Source: Oscillospiraceae bacterium (lineage in GTDB: Bacteria > Bacillota > Clostridia > Oscillospirales > Oscillospiraceae). Taken from it: a stretch of DNA of 10,438 nt. Within the stretch, counting starts at the first letter, position 1. Each line of letters starts with the position of its first letter. The translations under genes were made by a program, and so were the position numbers. Shown here piece by piece: positions 1 to 5,806 of this stretch. The DNA is taken from positions 1-10,438 of the forward strand of contig JAFNXT010000337.1 of the NCBI GenBank assembly GCA_017378975.1, read 5' to 3'. The notes beneath the pieces were generated by a model, which was not told where the DNA came from, did not search any database, and saw only the letters and a program-made list of their open reading frames with translations.

Positions 1-116
1 AGCTACGCTGTGATAGGTGATGCGATGCGTTCCGTCCACGCGCCGAAGGCGTGCATCACAGGCAAGGCCTGCATCACGCACGCAGTGCGCACCACGTTCC
101 GCAAGGAACGCATCAC
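1..116. repeat. GC-rich array of short palindromes with GCATCAC separators
   Basis: This stretch is a chain of small hairpins with 2- to 4-base loops, divided by a 7-base separator. Hairpins seen: AGC-TAC-GCT (1-9), CGCC-GAA-GGCG (41-51), CAGGC-AAG-GCCTG (59-71), GCAC-GCA-GTGC (78-88) and GTTCC-GCAA-GGAAC (96-109). The separator GCATCAC lies at 53-59, 71-77 and 110-116, and its reverse complement GTGATGC at 17-23 (with a variant GTGATAG at 10-16). A 10-bp outer stem joins 24-33 to 105-114, enclosing the inner hairpins as a multi-branch fold. The left half appears to be cut by the window edge. Its architecture matches the AT-rich array at 221-392, with different bases. An open reading frame here (10-210) is not credible as a gene. 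I do not know a named family for it. Confidence 0.8.
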
Positions 117-118
117 TC

Positions 119-160
119 AAAAACCCCACATTTGTCTATCAAGACAAATGTGGGGTTTTT
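119..160. terminator. Perfect 18-bp hairpin, terminator-like (left flank of array)
   Basis: Bases 119-136 pair perfectly with 143-160 around a 6-base loop (TATCAA). The stem starts with five A and ends with five T, so it would work as an intrinsic terminator on either strand. No gene is visible immediately upstream on either strand, so what it terminates is unclear. The core CCCCACATTTGTC recurs almost exactly in the hairpin at 394-436. The two hairpins bracket the ATGAAAT/ATTTCAT array. Confidence 0.75.
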
Positions 161-220
161 GCTGCCTAAGAGTAACCAAACGGAGTGGAATCAGGGGTAA
201 AAGTAAGTAAAAGTAGTGTA
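161..220. other. Short AT-rich spacer with no recognised feature
   Basis: About 60 bases between the left long hairpin and the ATGAAAT array. It contains short purine-rich repeats (AAAGTAAGTAAAAGTA at 200-215) but no reading frame, promoter or stem I can support. Confidence 0.5.
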
Positions 221-392
221 ATGAAATATTGCTACGCAATATGAAATAATCCTGCGGATCATGAAATATTTTGCCTTAGCGGCAAAATGTGAAATAAAAT
301 AAATCCCTTATACGCCGCAGCGTATTTCATAGCGACAGCTATTTCATAACGCGAAGCGTTATTTCACAAATCCCGCAAGGGATTTATTTCAT
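221..392. repeat. AT-rich array of short palindromes with mirrored ATGAAAT / ATTTCAT separators
   Basis: Seven or more small hairpins are separated by a fixed heptamer. In the left half the heptamer reads ATGAAAT (221, 241, 261; GTGAAAT at 289). In the right half it is the reverse complement ATTTCAT (324, 341, 386; ATTTCAC at 361). Stems differ in sequence but each is self-complementary: ATATTGC-TAC-GCAATAT (226-242), ATCC-TGC-GGAT (249-259), ATTTTGCC/GGCAAAAT (268-288), ATACGC-CGCA-GCGTAT (310-325), ATAGC-GACA-GCTAT (329-342), ATAACGC-GAA-GCGTTAT (346-362) and AAATCCC-GCAA-GGGATTT (368-385). An alternative 11-bp stem joins 297-307 to 379-389 and would enclose the right half as a multi-branch loop. 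This is not a CRISPR: units of 17-28 bp have no constant long repeat. The function is unknown to me. Confidence 0.85.
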
Positions 393-393
393 T

Positions 394-436
394 GAAAAGA
401 CCCCACACTTGTCGTAGACAAATGTGGGGTCTTTTC
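394..436 (-). terminator. Intrinsic terminator hairpin of tRNA-Gly (right flank of array)
   Basis: Bases 394-413 pair with 417-436 (20 bp, one mismatch, C408 opposite A422) around a 3-base loop, starting directly after the encoded CCA of tRNA-Gly. Read on the minus strand it ends in TCTTTTC, so it can act as the tRNA terminator. It shares the CCCCACA(T/C)TTGTC core with the hairpin at 119-160, an orphan copy on the far side of the palindrome array. The similarity suggests duplication of one hairpin or that both belong to one repeat unit. Confidence 0.75.
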
Positions 437-510
437 TGGAGCAGGGTACGGGAGTCGAACCCGCCTTCACGGCTTGGGAAGCCGTTGTATTACCGATATA
501 CGAACCCTGC
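437..510 (-). tRNA. tRNA-Gly, anticodon CCC
   Basis: The reverse complement folds as a full cloverleaf. The 7-bp acceptor is GCAGGGT (510-504) with ACCCTGC (447-441), and the D-arm is GTAT/ATAC. The anticodon stem ACGGC/GCCGT carries loop TTCCCAA, giving anticodon CCC, which reads GGG (glycine). The variable loop is 4 nt, and the T-arm GCGGG/CCCGT carries loop TTCGACT. The discriminator is U, as usual for bacterial tRNA-Gly, and the 3' CCA is encoded (439-437). A consensus promoter lies just upstream (522-550) and a hairpin terminator directly downstream (394-436). It therefore looks like a complete single-gene tRNA transcription unit, divergent from the nucleotidyltransferase gene. Confidence 0.97.
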
Positions 511-521
511 GAACATGGTGC

Positions 522-550
522 ATTATAGCACATCCAAATGGAGATTTCAA
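522..550 (-). promoter_or_regulatory. Sigma-A promoter of tRNA-Gly
   Basis: On the minus strand the -35 box is TTGAAA (550-545) and the -10 box is a perfect TATAAT (527-522), with exactly 17 bp between them. The -10 box ends 11 bases before the tRNA 5' end at 510, so transcription would start close to the mature end. The -35 region GGAGATTTCAA (540-550, plus strand) is an 11-bp inverted copy of the -35 region of the divergent promoter at 602-612. Confidence 0.9.
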
Positions 551-601
551 TAGTTTTTTGTCGGGCTCCTCCGTGATTTTTCTTTTCTGCCGGGCCTGTC
601 G

Positions 602-630
602 TTGAAATCTCCCGTCCGGTATGATATATT
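602..630 (+). promoter_or_regulatory. Sigma-A promoter of the nucleotidyltransferase-acyltransferase operon
   Basis: The -35 box TTGAAA (602-607) and -10 box TATATT (625-630) are spaced by 17 bp. The coding start is at 660, giving a leader of roughly 20-25 nt that holds the AGAGGAG ribosome binding site (647-653). The promoter diverges from the tRNA-Gly promoter. The two -35 regions share TTGAAATCTCC as an inverted repeat. Confidence 0.88.
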
Positions 631-659
631 GAGCAAAAATCAGAAAAGAGGAGCTTACG

Positions 660-1328
660 ATGATAGATATCCATACTTGGATGGAAACGTTCCTTGAGGC
701 GCTGGACCGGACCTTCCCGGCACGGGTCCGGTTCGTGGGACTGCAAGGGAGCTACGGACGGGGCGAAGCCACCGAGGGGAGCGACATCGATGCGGTGGTG
801 ATCCTGGACCGGCTCTCTCCGGCGGACATCGGGACCTATGCCGCCATGCTGGACGGACTCCCCCACCGGGAGCTGAGCTGTGGGTTCCTGGCAGGGCAGG
901 ACGAGCTCCTGCATTGGGATCCGGCGGACCTGTTCCAGTTTTATCACGATACGGAGCCCGTCCGGGGCGATCTTCAGGCGGTGGCCGCCCTGCCAGATCA
1001 CGTCGCCGTCTGCCGGGCGATCCGGGCAGGGGTGTGCGCCATCTACCACGGCTGTGTCCACAACATGGTCCATGACAAAAGCGACATGATCCTGAAGGGT
1101 CTGTACAAATCCGCTTCCTTCGTGATCCAGGCGATCTGCTACCGCCAGACCGGCCGGTATCATCGCCATCAAAAGGACCTGCTGTCCACGGTGGGACCGA
1201 AGGAGCAGGAGATCCTTGCCACCTTCGCCGCCCTGAAAAGCGGCGGACCGGTCCGCTTCGATCAGATGTCCGAAGCCCTCTTCACATGGGCACAGGGATG
1301 GATCACGGAAACGGAGGAGACTTCATGA
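660..1328 (+). CDS. Nucleotidyltransferase-domain protein (MNT/KNT-like fold)
   Basis: A 222-residue predicted cytoplasmic protein. Residues 28-47 carry the polymerase-beta-type nucleotidyltransferase signature: the G30-S31 pair followed by the S41-D42-I43-D44 metal-binding motif. E71, in the strand that follows, is a possible third carboxylate. The C-terminal half (about 100-222) is predicted helical, with segments such as MILKGLYKSASFVIQAI, resembling the helical domains that follow this fold in antibiotic nucleotidyltransferases and HEPN-like proteins. The family transfers an NMP onto a small molecule, protein or RNA; the substrate here cannot be told. The start is supported by AGAGGAG six bases upstream. 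Its stop overlaps the next start (ATGA at 1325-1328), so the two genes are translationally coupled. A classical MNT-HEPN toxin-antitoxin pair is unlikely because the partner is a membrane acyltransferase. Confidence 0.85.
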   Translation: MIDIHTWMETFLEALDRTFPARVRFVGLQGSYGRGEATEGSDIDAVVILDRLSPADIGTYAAMLDGLPHRELSCGFLAGQDELLHWDPADLFQFYHDTEPVRGDLQAVAALPDHVAVCRAIRAGVCAIYHGCVHNMVHDKSDMILKGLYKSASFVIQAICYRQTGRYHRHQKDLLSTVGPKEQEILATFAALKSGGPVRFDQMSEALFTWAQGWITETEETS

Positions 1329-2083
1329 GCACCACCCTCACCGCCCGTCCCCGATACCACATCCTCGACACGGTCCGGGGCATCTGCATCATCCTTGTGG
1401 TGCTGTATCATCTGCTGTACGACCTGAGCGAGGTCTTCGGCGGACATTACGCCTTCTTCCGGTCCCATGGGATGGACGTGTTCCGCGATCATTTCGTAGG
1501 CGTACTGATCGTGCTCGCCGGTATCTCCTGTAACCTGACCCGAAGCGATCTGAAGCGGGGGGTGAAGACCGTCCTTTGCGGTATCCTCGTTGCCGCGGTC
1601 ATGTCGGTGGCCATGCCCGGCTCCAACATCGTCTTCGGCATCCTCCACTTCCTTGGCACCGGGATGATCCTGCATGGGCTATCCCGGAAGGTGCTGGCGA
1701 AGATCCCCATGGCGGTGGGCATCCCGGTGTCTTTGATCTTGTTCCTGCTGACGCTGGGGATCTCCGAAGGCTTCTTCGGCTGGCCGGAGGTCTTCACGCT
1801 GGAGATCCCGACCCTGCCCAAAAACACACTTTTGTACATACTGGGCTTCGATACCGGACACGATCCCGCAGACCATTGGCCCGTGATGCCATGGATGTTC
1901 CTGTTCCTCACAGGCACCTTCCTTGGCCGGCTCTTCAAGGACGATAAGGTCCCCCGCTGGTTCCGCTCCGATCCGGTCCCACCCCTGTCCTTCCTTGGCA
2001 GGCACACCCTGATCATCTATCTCGTCCACCAGCCCCTGATCTACGGTACGCTGTACCTGCTGGACCGGGCCGGGCTGATCTGA
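1325..2083 (+). CDS. HGSNAT/DUF1624-type membrane acyltransferase
   Basis: A 252-residue polytopic membrane protein. The N-terminal segment RYHILDTVRGICIILVVLYH (residues 10-29), running on into LLYDL, is the hallmark of the heparan-alpha-glucosaminide N-acetyltransferase catalytic-domain family, with H29 in the first membrane segment. Further family-like stretches are FGILHFLGTG in the middle and LGRHTLIIYLVHQPLIYG near the C-terminus. Six or seven hydrophobic segments are visible. Members are thought to move acyl groups across the membrane onto sugars, but the bacterial substrate is mostly unknown. The ATG at 1325 is preferred over an upstream in-frame ATG at 1286: GGAGGAG (1313-1319) stands five bases before it, the ATGA overlap couples it to the preceding gene, and homologous sequence begins there. 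A strong hairpin terminator follows. A paired role with the nucleotidyltransferase, such as envelope sugar modification, is only inference. Confidence 0.87.
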   Translation: MSTTLTARPRYHILDTVRGICIILVVLYHLLYDLSEVFGGHYAFFRSHGMDVFRDHFVGVLIVLAGISCNLTRSDLKRGVKTVLCGILVAAVMSVAMPGSNIVFGILHFLGTGMILHGLSRKVLAKIPMAVGIPVSLILFLLTLGISEGFFGWPEVFTLEIPTLPKNTLLYILGFDTGHDPADHWPVMPWMFLFLTGTFLGRLFKDDKVPRWFRSDPVPPLSFLGRHTLIIYLVHQPLIYGTLYLLDRAGLI

Positions 2084-2095
2084 CCTTACAAAAAT

Positions 2096-2129
2096 ACGGA
2101 GGACGTGTCGCAACACGTCCTCCGTTTTT
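2096..2129. terminator. Bidirectional terminator between convergent operons
   Basis: A perfect 13-bp stem (2096-2108 with 2113-2125) has loop CGCA, preceded by four A (2091-2094) and followed by a run of T (2125-2129). It lies between the stop of the acyltransferase gene (2083) and the stop of the convergent barstar gene (2135). It can therefore end transcription from both sides. Confidence 0.92.
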
Positions 2130-2134
2130 CGTTC

Positions 2135-2404
2135 TCAGGCCATCTCTGTCAGCGTGATCCCCGGTGATTCCTCCGCCGCGTCACGGAGGGTATCCATGAG
2201 CCGTTGGCCGTAGTCGCCAAGCTGTTCCAGCATCCGGTCCTCATGGATCAGCACCAGATGGCAAGGGGCGATGTGCCCCGTGAGCATATCGTACAGAGCG
2301 TCCAGATTCCGGCCGTACCATGCAGGGAGCCCCAGCTGGCAAGCCAGCCGGTCATGGGCGGCGGCTATGTCCGTCATGAGGGATCCATCCAGAAAGATCA
2401 TCAC
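2135..2404 (-). CDS. Barstar-family ribonuclease inhibitor
   Basis: An 89-residue cytoplasmic protein, the usual length for barstar. The segment LPAWYGRNLDALYDMLTG (26-43) matches the inhibitory helix and loop of Bacillus barstar (LPEYYGENLDALWDCLTG) with no gap. D35 and D39, which bind the active site of barnase, are kept; W38 is replaced by tyrosine and Y29 by tryptophan. R74-D75 aligns with R75-E76 of barstar, a conservative change. The start is GTG at 2404, seven bases after GGGGAGGG (2419-2412); an in-frame ATG one codon later is an alternative. It begins 3 nt after the stop of the ribonuclease gene, so it is almost certainly co-transcribed and protects the cytoplasm from uncleaved or mislocalised enzyme. 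It ends at the bidirectional terminator. Confidence 0.94.
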   Translation of the reverse strand: MMIFLDGSLMTDIAAAHDRLACQLGLPAWYGRNLDALYDMLTGHIAPCHLVLIHEDRMLEQLGDYGQRLMDTLRDAAEESPGITLTEMA

Positions 2405-2407
2405 GGC

Positions 2408-2938
2408 TCATCCCTCCCCGTACAGTAAGGTGAAGGTCTCATAATGATCGTCAGTATAATAGATCAGACCGTCATTGGAGAACACGATCCGCTTGGCACC
2501 CCGGCTGTTTTGGCCGTTGGTATCGATGTCACATTCGTAATACTGCCTCTCCTTAGCCTTGGGGAGCACCCCCTCCCGGTTGCCGAACTTGTCGCCCCCG
2601 ATCGCGGCACCCTCCAGAAAGCGCTCCACAGAGCCGCCTTCCCAGCCCAGATCCTGGGCCTCGGACTTGGTGATGAAGTTGGACGGGAGCTTATGGTAGG
2701 TATGCAGATACAGGGCCACTTCCCCGGCGCTGTAATACCAGCCATCCTCATCCAGTAAGGCAGGCTCCTCCGGATCCTCCGGCTGGGTCTGCTCCGGCTG
2801 GGAGGGCGTAGTATCCTCCGTCTGCTCCGTGATCTGAAGCCCCTCCGTCAGCTCCGGCCACGCCTCCAGCGAATCGCCGCAGGCGCACAAGGACAGCACC
2901 ATCAACGCGGTCAGAAGCAACGCCAAAAGTTTTTTCAT
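2408..2938 (-). CDS. Barnase-type ribonuclease, predicted lipoprotein
   Basis: A 176-residue exported guanyl-preferring ribonuclease of the barnase (N1/T1) family. Residues 1-20 form a lipoprotein signal (MKKLLALLLTALMVLSLCAC) with the likely lipid-bearing cysteine at C20. An acidic, proline-rich linker follows (about 22-62), then the catalytic domain (about 63-174). TYHKLPSNFITKSEAQDLGW (80-99) is nearly identical to barnase. By alignment with Bacillus barnase all active-site residues are present: K83 (K27), E135 (E73), R146 (R83), R150 (R87) and H165 (H102). The start at 2938 is chosen over an upstream in-frame codon at 2980: AAGGAGG lies seven bases before it and the signal peptide begins there. 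Bacillus barnase is a freely secreted protein, whereas this enzyme should stay anchored outside the membrane. The inhibitor gene is directly downstream. Confidence 0.95.
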   Translation of the reverse strand: MKKLLALLLTALMVLSLCACGDSLEAWPELTEGLQITEQTEDTTPSQPEQTQPEDPEEPALLDEDGWYYSAGEVALYLHTYHKLPSNFITKSEAQDLGWEGGSVERFLEGAAIGGDKFGNREGVLPKAKERQYYECDIDTNGQNSRGAKRIVFSNDGLIYYTDDHYETFTLLYGEG

Positions 2939-2956
2939 GGGACGACCTCCTTTTTT

Positions 2957-3016
2957 ATCGATCTGGATCGATCTTACCACATCCGGAGACCGGATGCAAG
3001 CCCCCCGCCCTGCATC
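2957..3016 (-). promoter_or_regulatory. Promoter and inverted repeats upstream of the barnase-barstar operon
   Basis: On the minus strand, -35 TTGCAT (2999-2994) and -10 TAAGAT (2976-2971) are spaced by 17 bp, leading to the ribonuclease start at 2938. Several symmetric motifs cluster here: ATCCGG-AGA-CCGGAT inside the spacer (2981-2995), GATGCA/TGCATC flanking a 12-base gap and overlapping the -35 box (2993-2998 and 3011-3016), and two ATCGAT motifs just after the -10 box (2957-2962, 2967-2972). Any of them could be an operator, but no regulator gene is adjacent. I see no convincing terminator between the end of sbcC (3047) and this promoter, so read-through is possible. Confidence 0.7.
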
Positions 3017-3046
3017 GGATCACTTACCGCAGGTCAGCTTCGTCGA

Positions 3047-5806
3047 TCACACCTGTACCCGGGCCACACTGCCGCCGGACCGTTCCTTGGTCACCAGGAT
3101 CTGCTTGTCGATCTTCTCCTTCAGCTCTCCCACATGGGAGATGATGCCCACCAGCCGCTGGCCCTCCGTGAGCCCAGCCAGCGTGGCGTAAGCCTTGCTC
3201 AGGGCCTCGGAGTCCAGAGAGCCGAAGCCCTCGTCCACGAACAGGGTATCCAGCCGGATGCCCGTGGACATCTGCACCTCATCGGACAGCCCCAAGGCCA
3301 GAGACAGCGACGCCAAAAACGCCTCGCCGCCGGACAAGGTCCGCACGGACCGTCGGGTACCATTCACATGGTCGATGATGTCCAACTCCAGACCGCTCTG
3401 GCTTTGCTTACTGCCGCCGGAGTGCCGCACCAGATCATACTGTCCCCCGGACATCTTCCGGAGCCGCAGATTGGCCCGCTCCAGGATCCGGTCGAAGAAG
3501 GTCATCTGGATATAGGTCTCCAGCATGATCTTGTCCTTCCCCTTCAGCTCGCCGCACGCGGTCTCCGCCAAGGCATTGACCCAGCCGTAACGCTGTTCCA
3601 ACCGCTCCATCTCCTGAGCGCGCTGACAGATCCGTTCTCTGGCGGTGGTGTTGGCGGCGATCCGGGCATGGAGCACCTTCTGCTCCGCCCCGATCCGGGC
3701 TTTACGCTCCATCAGCGTTCCCTTTTCCTGCTCCAACGCCGCCGGATCCTCCTCGCCTCCCTGGGCCAGTTGGGCCGTCAACTGTTCGATCGTGGCACCC
3801 AACGCCGCAAGGGTCTCCTTGCATCGTCCCTGCCGTTCCTCTGCCGCCGTCAGCTCTCCGGCGATCTGCTTTTGCCGGGTCTCCAGCGATCTCATCTGTG
3901 CCACCGCCTCCGCTTTCGAAGGCCATGTCAGGCCGGTGCGAAGGTCCGAGAGCCGTTCTTCCAATTGGGCGATCGCCGCCTCACAGGCCACCTGCCGGTC
4001 TCTTGCCTCTGTGCGGCGCTGTTCCTCCCCTGCCAGCAGGGTCTCCTGCCGGGGGATCTGGGCTTCCAACGCCGACCGCCGGGCGGCCTGCTTCGCCACC
4101 GTCTCCAACTGACGGTCCAGCGTCAGAAGCTGACCGGACAACAGCCTTTCCTGCTGACGGGCGGCATCCTGTGCCCGGTCCATCTCCACGTCCTCCAGAA
4201 GCTCCGCCACTTGGGTCCGCAGGTTCTCTTCCGTAGCGGCCGCCACGCCGGCCTGTTTGCTGGCCTCGGCGCTGGTCCGTTCCGCTTCCTTCCGTGCTTT
4301 ATCGAAGGCGGCACCGGCTTTCTTCACGTCGGCTTCCGTGGGGGCATCCAAGGCAAGTCCGGCAGGACAGGGATGCTCCACCGATCCGCAAACGGGACAA
4401 GCCACCCCGTCCATCAGCTCCCGTGCCAGAACGCCGGCCTGTTCATCCAAAAACGCCCGATACATCCGATCGTAGGTGTCCCCCAGCCGCCGGACCTCTC
4501 CGGCGGCGGCAAGATAGACCGACTGCCGCCGTGCCAGCTCCGTCCGCTGGGCCTGAAGCATGCCGAAGCCCGCGATCAATGCCGCGATCCGGCTCCGGCG
4601 GTCCGTGACCGCCTGCCGCTGTGCCGTGAGCCGTGCCTCCTCCGCCGAGGTTCCCTCTAAGGACTGATACTCTTCTCTCCACTGGCCCAGTTGCAGGCTC
4701 AGCTTCTCCCATCGCTCCTGGGCGGCGTTCCGGTCTGCCACCGCACCGGCCAGTTCCCGACGTCGCTGATCCAGAAGACGTTGCTTCTGCTCAAACTCAT
4801 CATAGGCCGGAAGCAACGCGCCGATGGCGGCGGCCTGCCGTCCCAAAGCCTCCTGCTCCGGGATCTGATGACGCGCATGCTCCACATCTTTTTGGGCCTG
4901 TACCAGTCGTTCGCCGGTCTGCGCCTGACGGAGCTTCGCCTGCTCCAGCTCAAGCTGTGCCTGACGACGGGCCCGGACCCGGCTCAGACCGATCTCCACT
5001 TGGGACGATCGGGCTTCCGTTTCCAAAAGCCGTTGCTCCCCTTCCGCCTGCCGAAGGCCGTCCTCCCGGATCAGCTCCTCCAGCAGTTCCACCGTCTCAG
5101 CCACGGGCATCTCTCCGGCTCTGGCCTTTGCCACCTCCGGCAAGCGCAGGGAGCCTTCACCGCAGGCGATGCCGTCCATATACTGCCGGATGCTCAGCTT
5201 GGCCCGGTCCCGTTCTCCACGGAGGGCAGCCGCCTCCTCCTTCAGCTGACGCTGGAGGGTCACATAGCGGCCGGTGTCGAAGATATCCCGGAAGATCTTC
5301 TGCCGCTCCCGGGTATCTGCCTGCAGGAGCTTCCGGAACTCTCCCTGACAGATCATTGCCACCTGAGAGAACTGTTCCCGGCTCAGTCCGATGATGTCCC
5401 GGACCGCCTGATCCACTTCCTTCACCTTGGTCACCACCTGTCCGTCAGGACAGGTCAGCACGGCCTCCGCCGCCTGCTTGGTGGTGCCGGTGCCACGGTT
5501 CTTGGCCCGCAGATATTCCGGATTCCGGCGAACGGTATACTCCTTTCCTCCATAGGCGAAGACCAGCTCCACGAAGGTGGGATCCTCCGGTCTGGCATAT
5601 TGGGACCGAAGCATCCCCGGCTCCCGGCTCTCGCCGCTGGGCTCCCCGAAGAGAGCGAAGGTGATCGCGTCGAAGATCGTGGTCTTCCCTGCTCCGGTGT
5701 CACCGGTGATCAGATACAGCCCCGTGGTGCCAAGGCTCCGCAGGTCCAGCACCTGGGTCCCGGCATAGGGGCCGAAGCCTGCCATGGTCAATTCCAAGGG
5801 TCTCAT
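3047..5806 (-). CDS. sbcC: SbcC, ATPase subunit of the SbcCD nuclease
   Basis: A 919-residue SMC/Rad50-type ATPase, the partner of SbcD in the complex that opens DNA hairpins and processes palindromes and blocked double-strand ends. Walker A is GDTGAGKT (35-42), after the typical N-terminus LTMAGFGPYAGTQVLDL. The Q-loop is at Q154 (MICQGEFRKLLQA). Two long coiled coils flank a zinc hook with C470 and C473 (CPVCG). The C-terminal lobe has signature LSGGE (824-828), Walker B LFVDE (855-859), D-loop SLD (863-865) and H-loop H891. It is shorter than E. coli SbcC (about 1050), mostly in the coiled coils, but no core motif is missing. The ATG at 5806 overlaps the sbcD stop by 4 nt and follows GGAGGAAGG, so the two are translationally coupled. 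Confidence 0.97.
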   Translation of the reverse strand: MRPLELTMAGFGPYAGTQVLDLRSLGTTGLYLITGDTGAGKTTIFDAITFALFGEPSGESREPGMLRSQYARPEDPTFVELVFAYGGKEYTVRRNPEYLRAKNRGTGTTKQAAEAVLTCPDGQVVTKVKEVDQAVRDIIGLSREQFSQVAMICQGEFRKLLQADTRERQKIFRDIFDTGRYVTLQRQLKEEAAALRGERDRAKLSIRQYMDGIACGEGSLRLPEVAKARAGEMPVAETVELLEELIREDGLRQAEGEQRLLETEARSSQVEIGLSRVRARRQAQLELEQAKLRQAQTGERLVQAQKDVEHARHQIPEQEALGRQAAAIGALLPAYDEFEQKQRLLDQRRRELAGAVADRNAAQERWEKLSLQLGQWREEYQSLEGTSAEEARLTAQRQAVTDRRSRIAALIAGFGMLQAQRTELARRQSVYLAAAGEVRRLGDTYDRMYRAFLDEQAGVLARELMDGVACPVCGSVEHPCPAGLALDAPTEADVKKAGAAFDKARKEAERTSAEASKQAGVAAATEENLRTQVAELLEDVEMDRAQDAARQQERLLSGQLLTLDRQLETVAKQAARRSALEAQIPRQETLLAGEEQRRTEARDRQVACEAAIAQLEERLSDLRTGLTWPSKAEAVAQMRSLETRQKQIAGELTAAEERQGRCKETLAALGATIEQLTAQLAQGGEEDPAALEQEKGTLMERKARIGAEQKVLHARIAANTTARERICQRAQEMERLEQRYGWVNALAETACGELKGKDKIMLETYIQMTFFDRILERANLRLRKMSGGQYDLVRHSGGSKQSQSGLELDIIDHVNGTRRSVRTLSGGEAFLASLSLALGLSDEVQMSTGIRLDTLFVDEGFGSLDSEALSKAYATLAGLTEGQRLVGIISHVGELKEKIDKQILVTKERSGGSVARVQV

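Noticed and set aside
10..210. Small plus-strand open frame over the left palindrome array
   Set aside because: It translates repeat hairpins and the terminator stem, and it has no ribosome binding site.
221..392. CRISPR array
   Set aside because: The constant unit is only 7 bp, the variable parts are self-complementary and of uneven length, and no cas genes are present.
161..436. Riboswitch or T-box leader
   Set aside because: No conserved aptamer core or T-box sequence is seen, and no gene follows in the right orientation; the neighbouring hairpin serves the tRNA.
384..1172. Minus-strand open frame of 262 codons over tRNA-Gly and the nucleotidyltransferase gene
   Set aside because: It runs through a tRNA gene and its promoter, so it cannot be a protein gene.
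660..2083. MNT-HEPN toxin-antitoxin module
   Set aside because: The coupled partner is a polytopic membrane acyltransferase, not a HEPN protein, and the nucleotidyltransferase is longer than typical MNT antitoxins.
3134..4660. Long open frame on the plus strand (508 codons) antisense to sbcC
   Set aside because: It lies opposite the conserved SbcC coding sequence, is full of Pro/Arg/Leu from GC-rich antisense codons, and has no recognisable domain.
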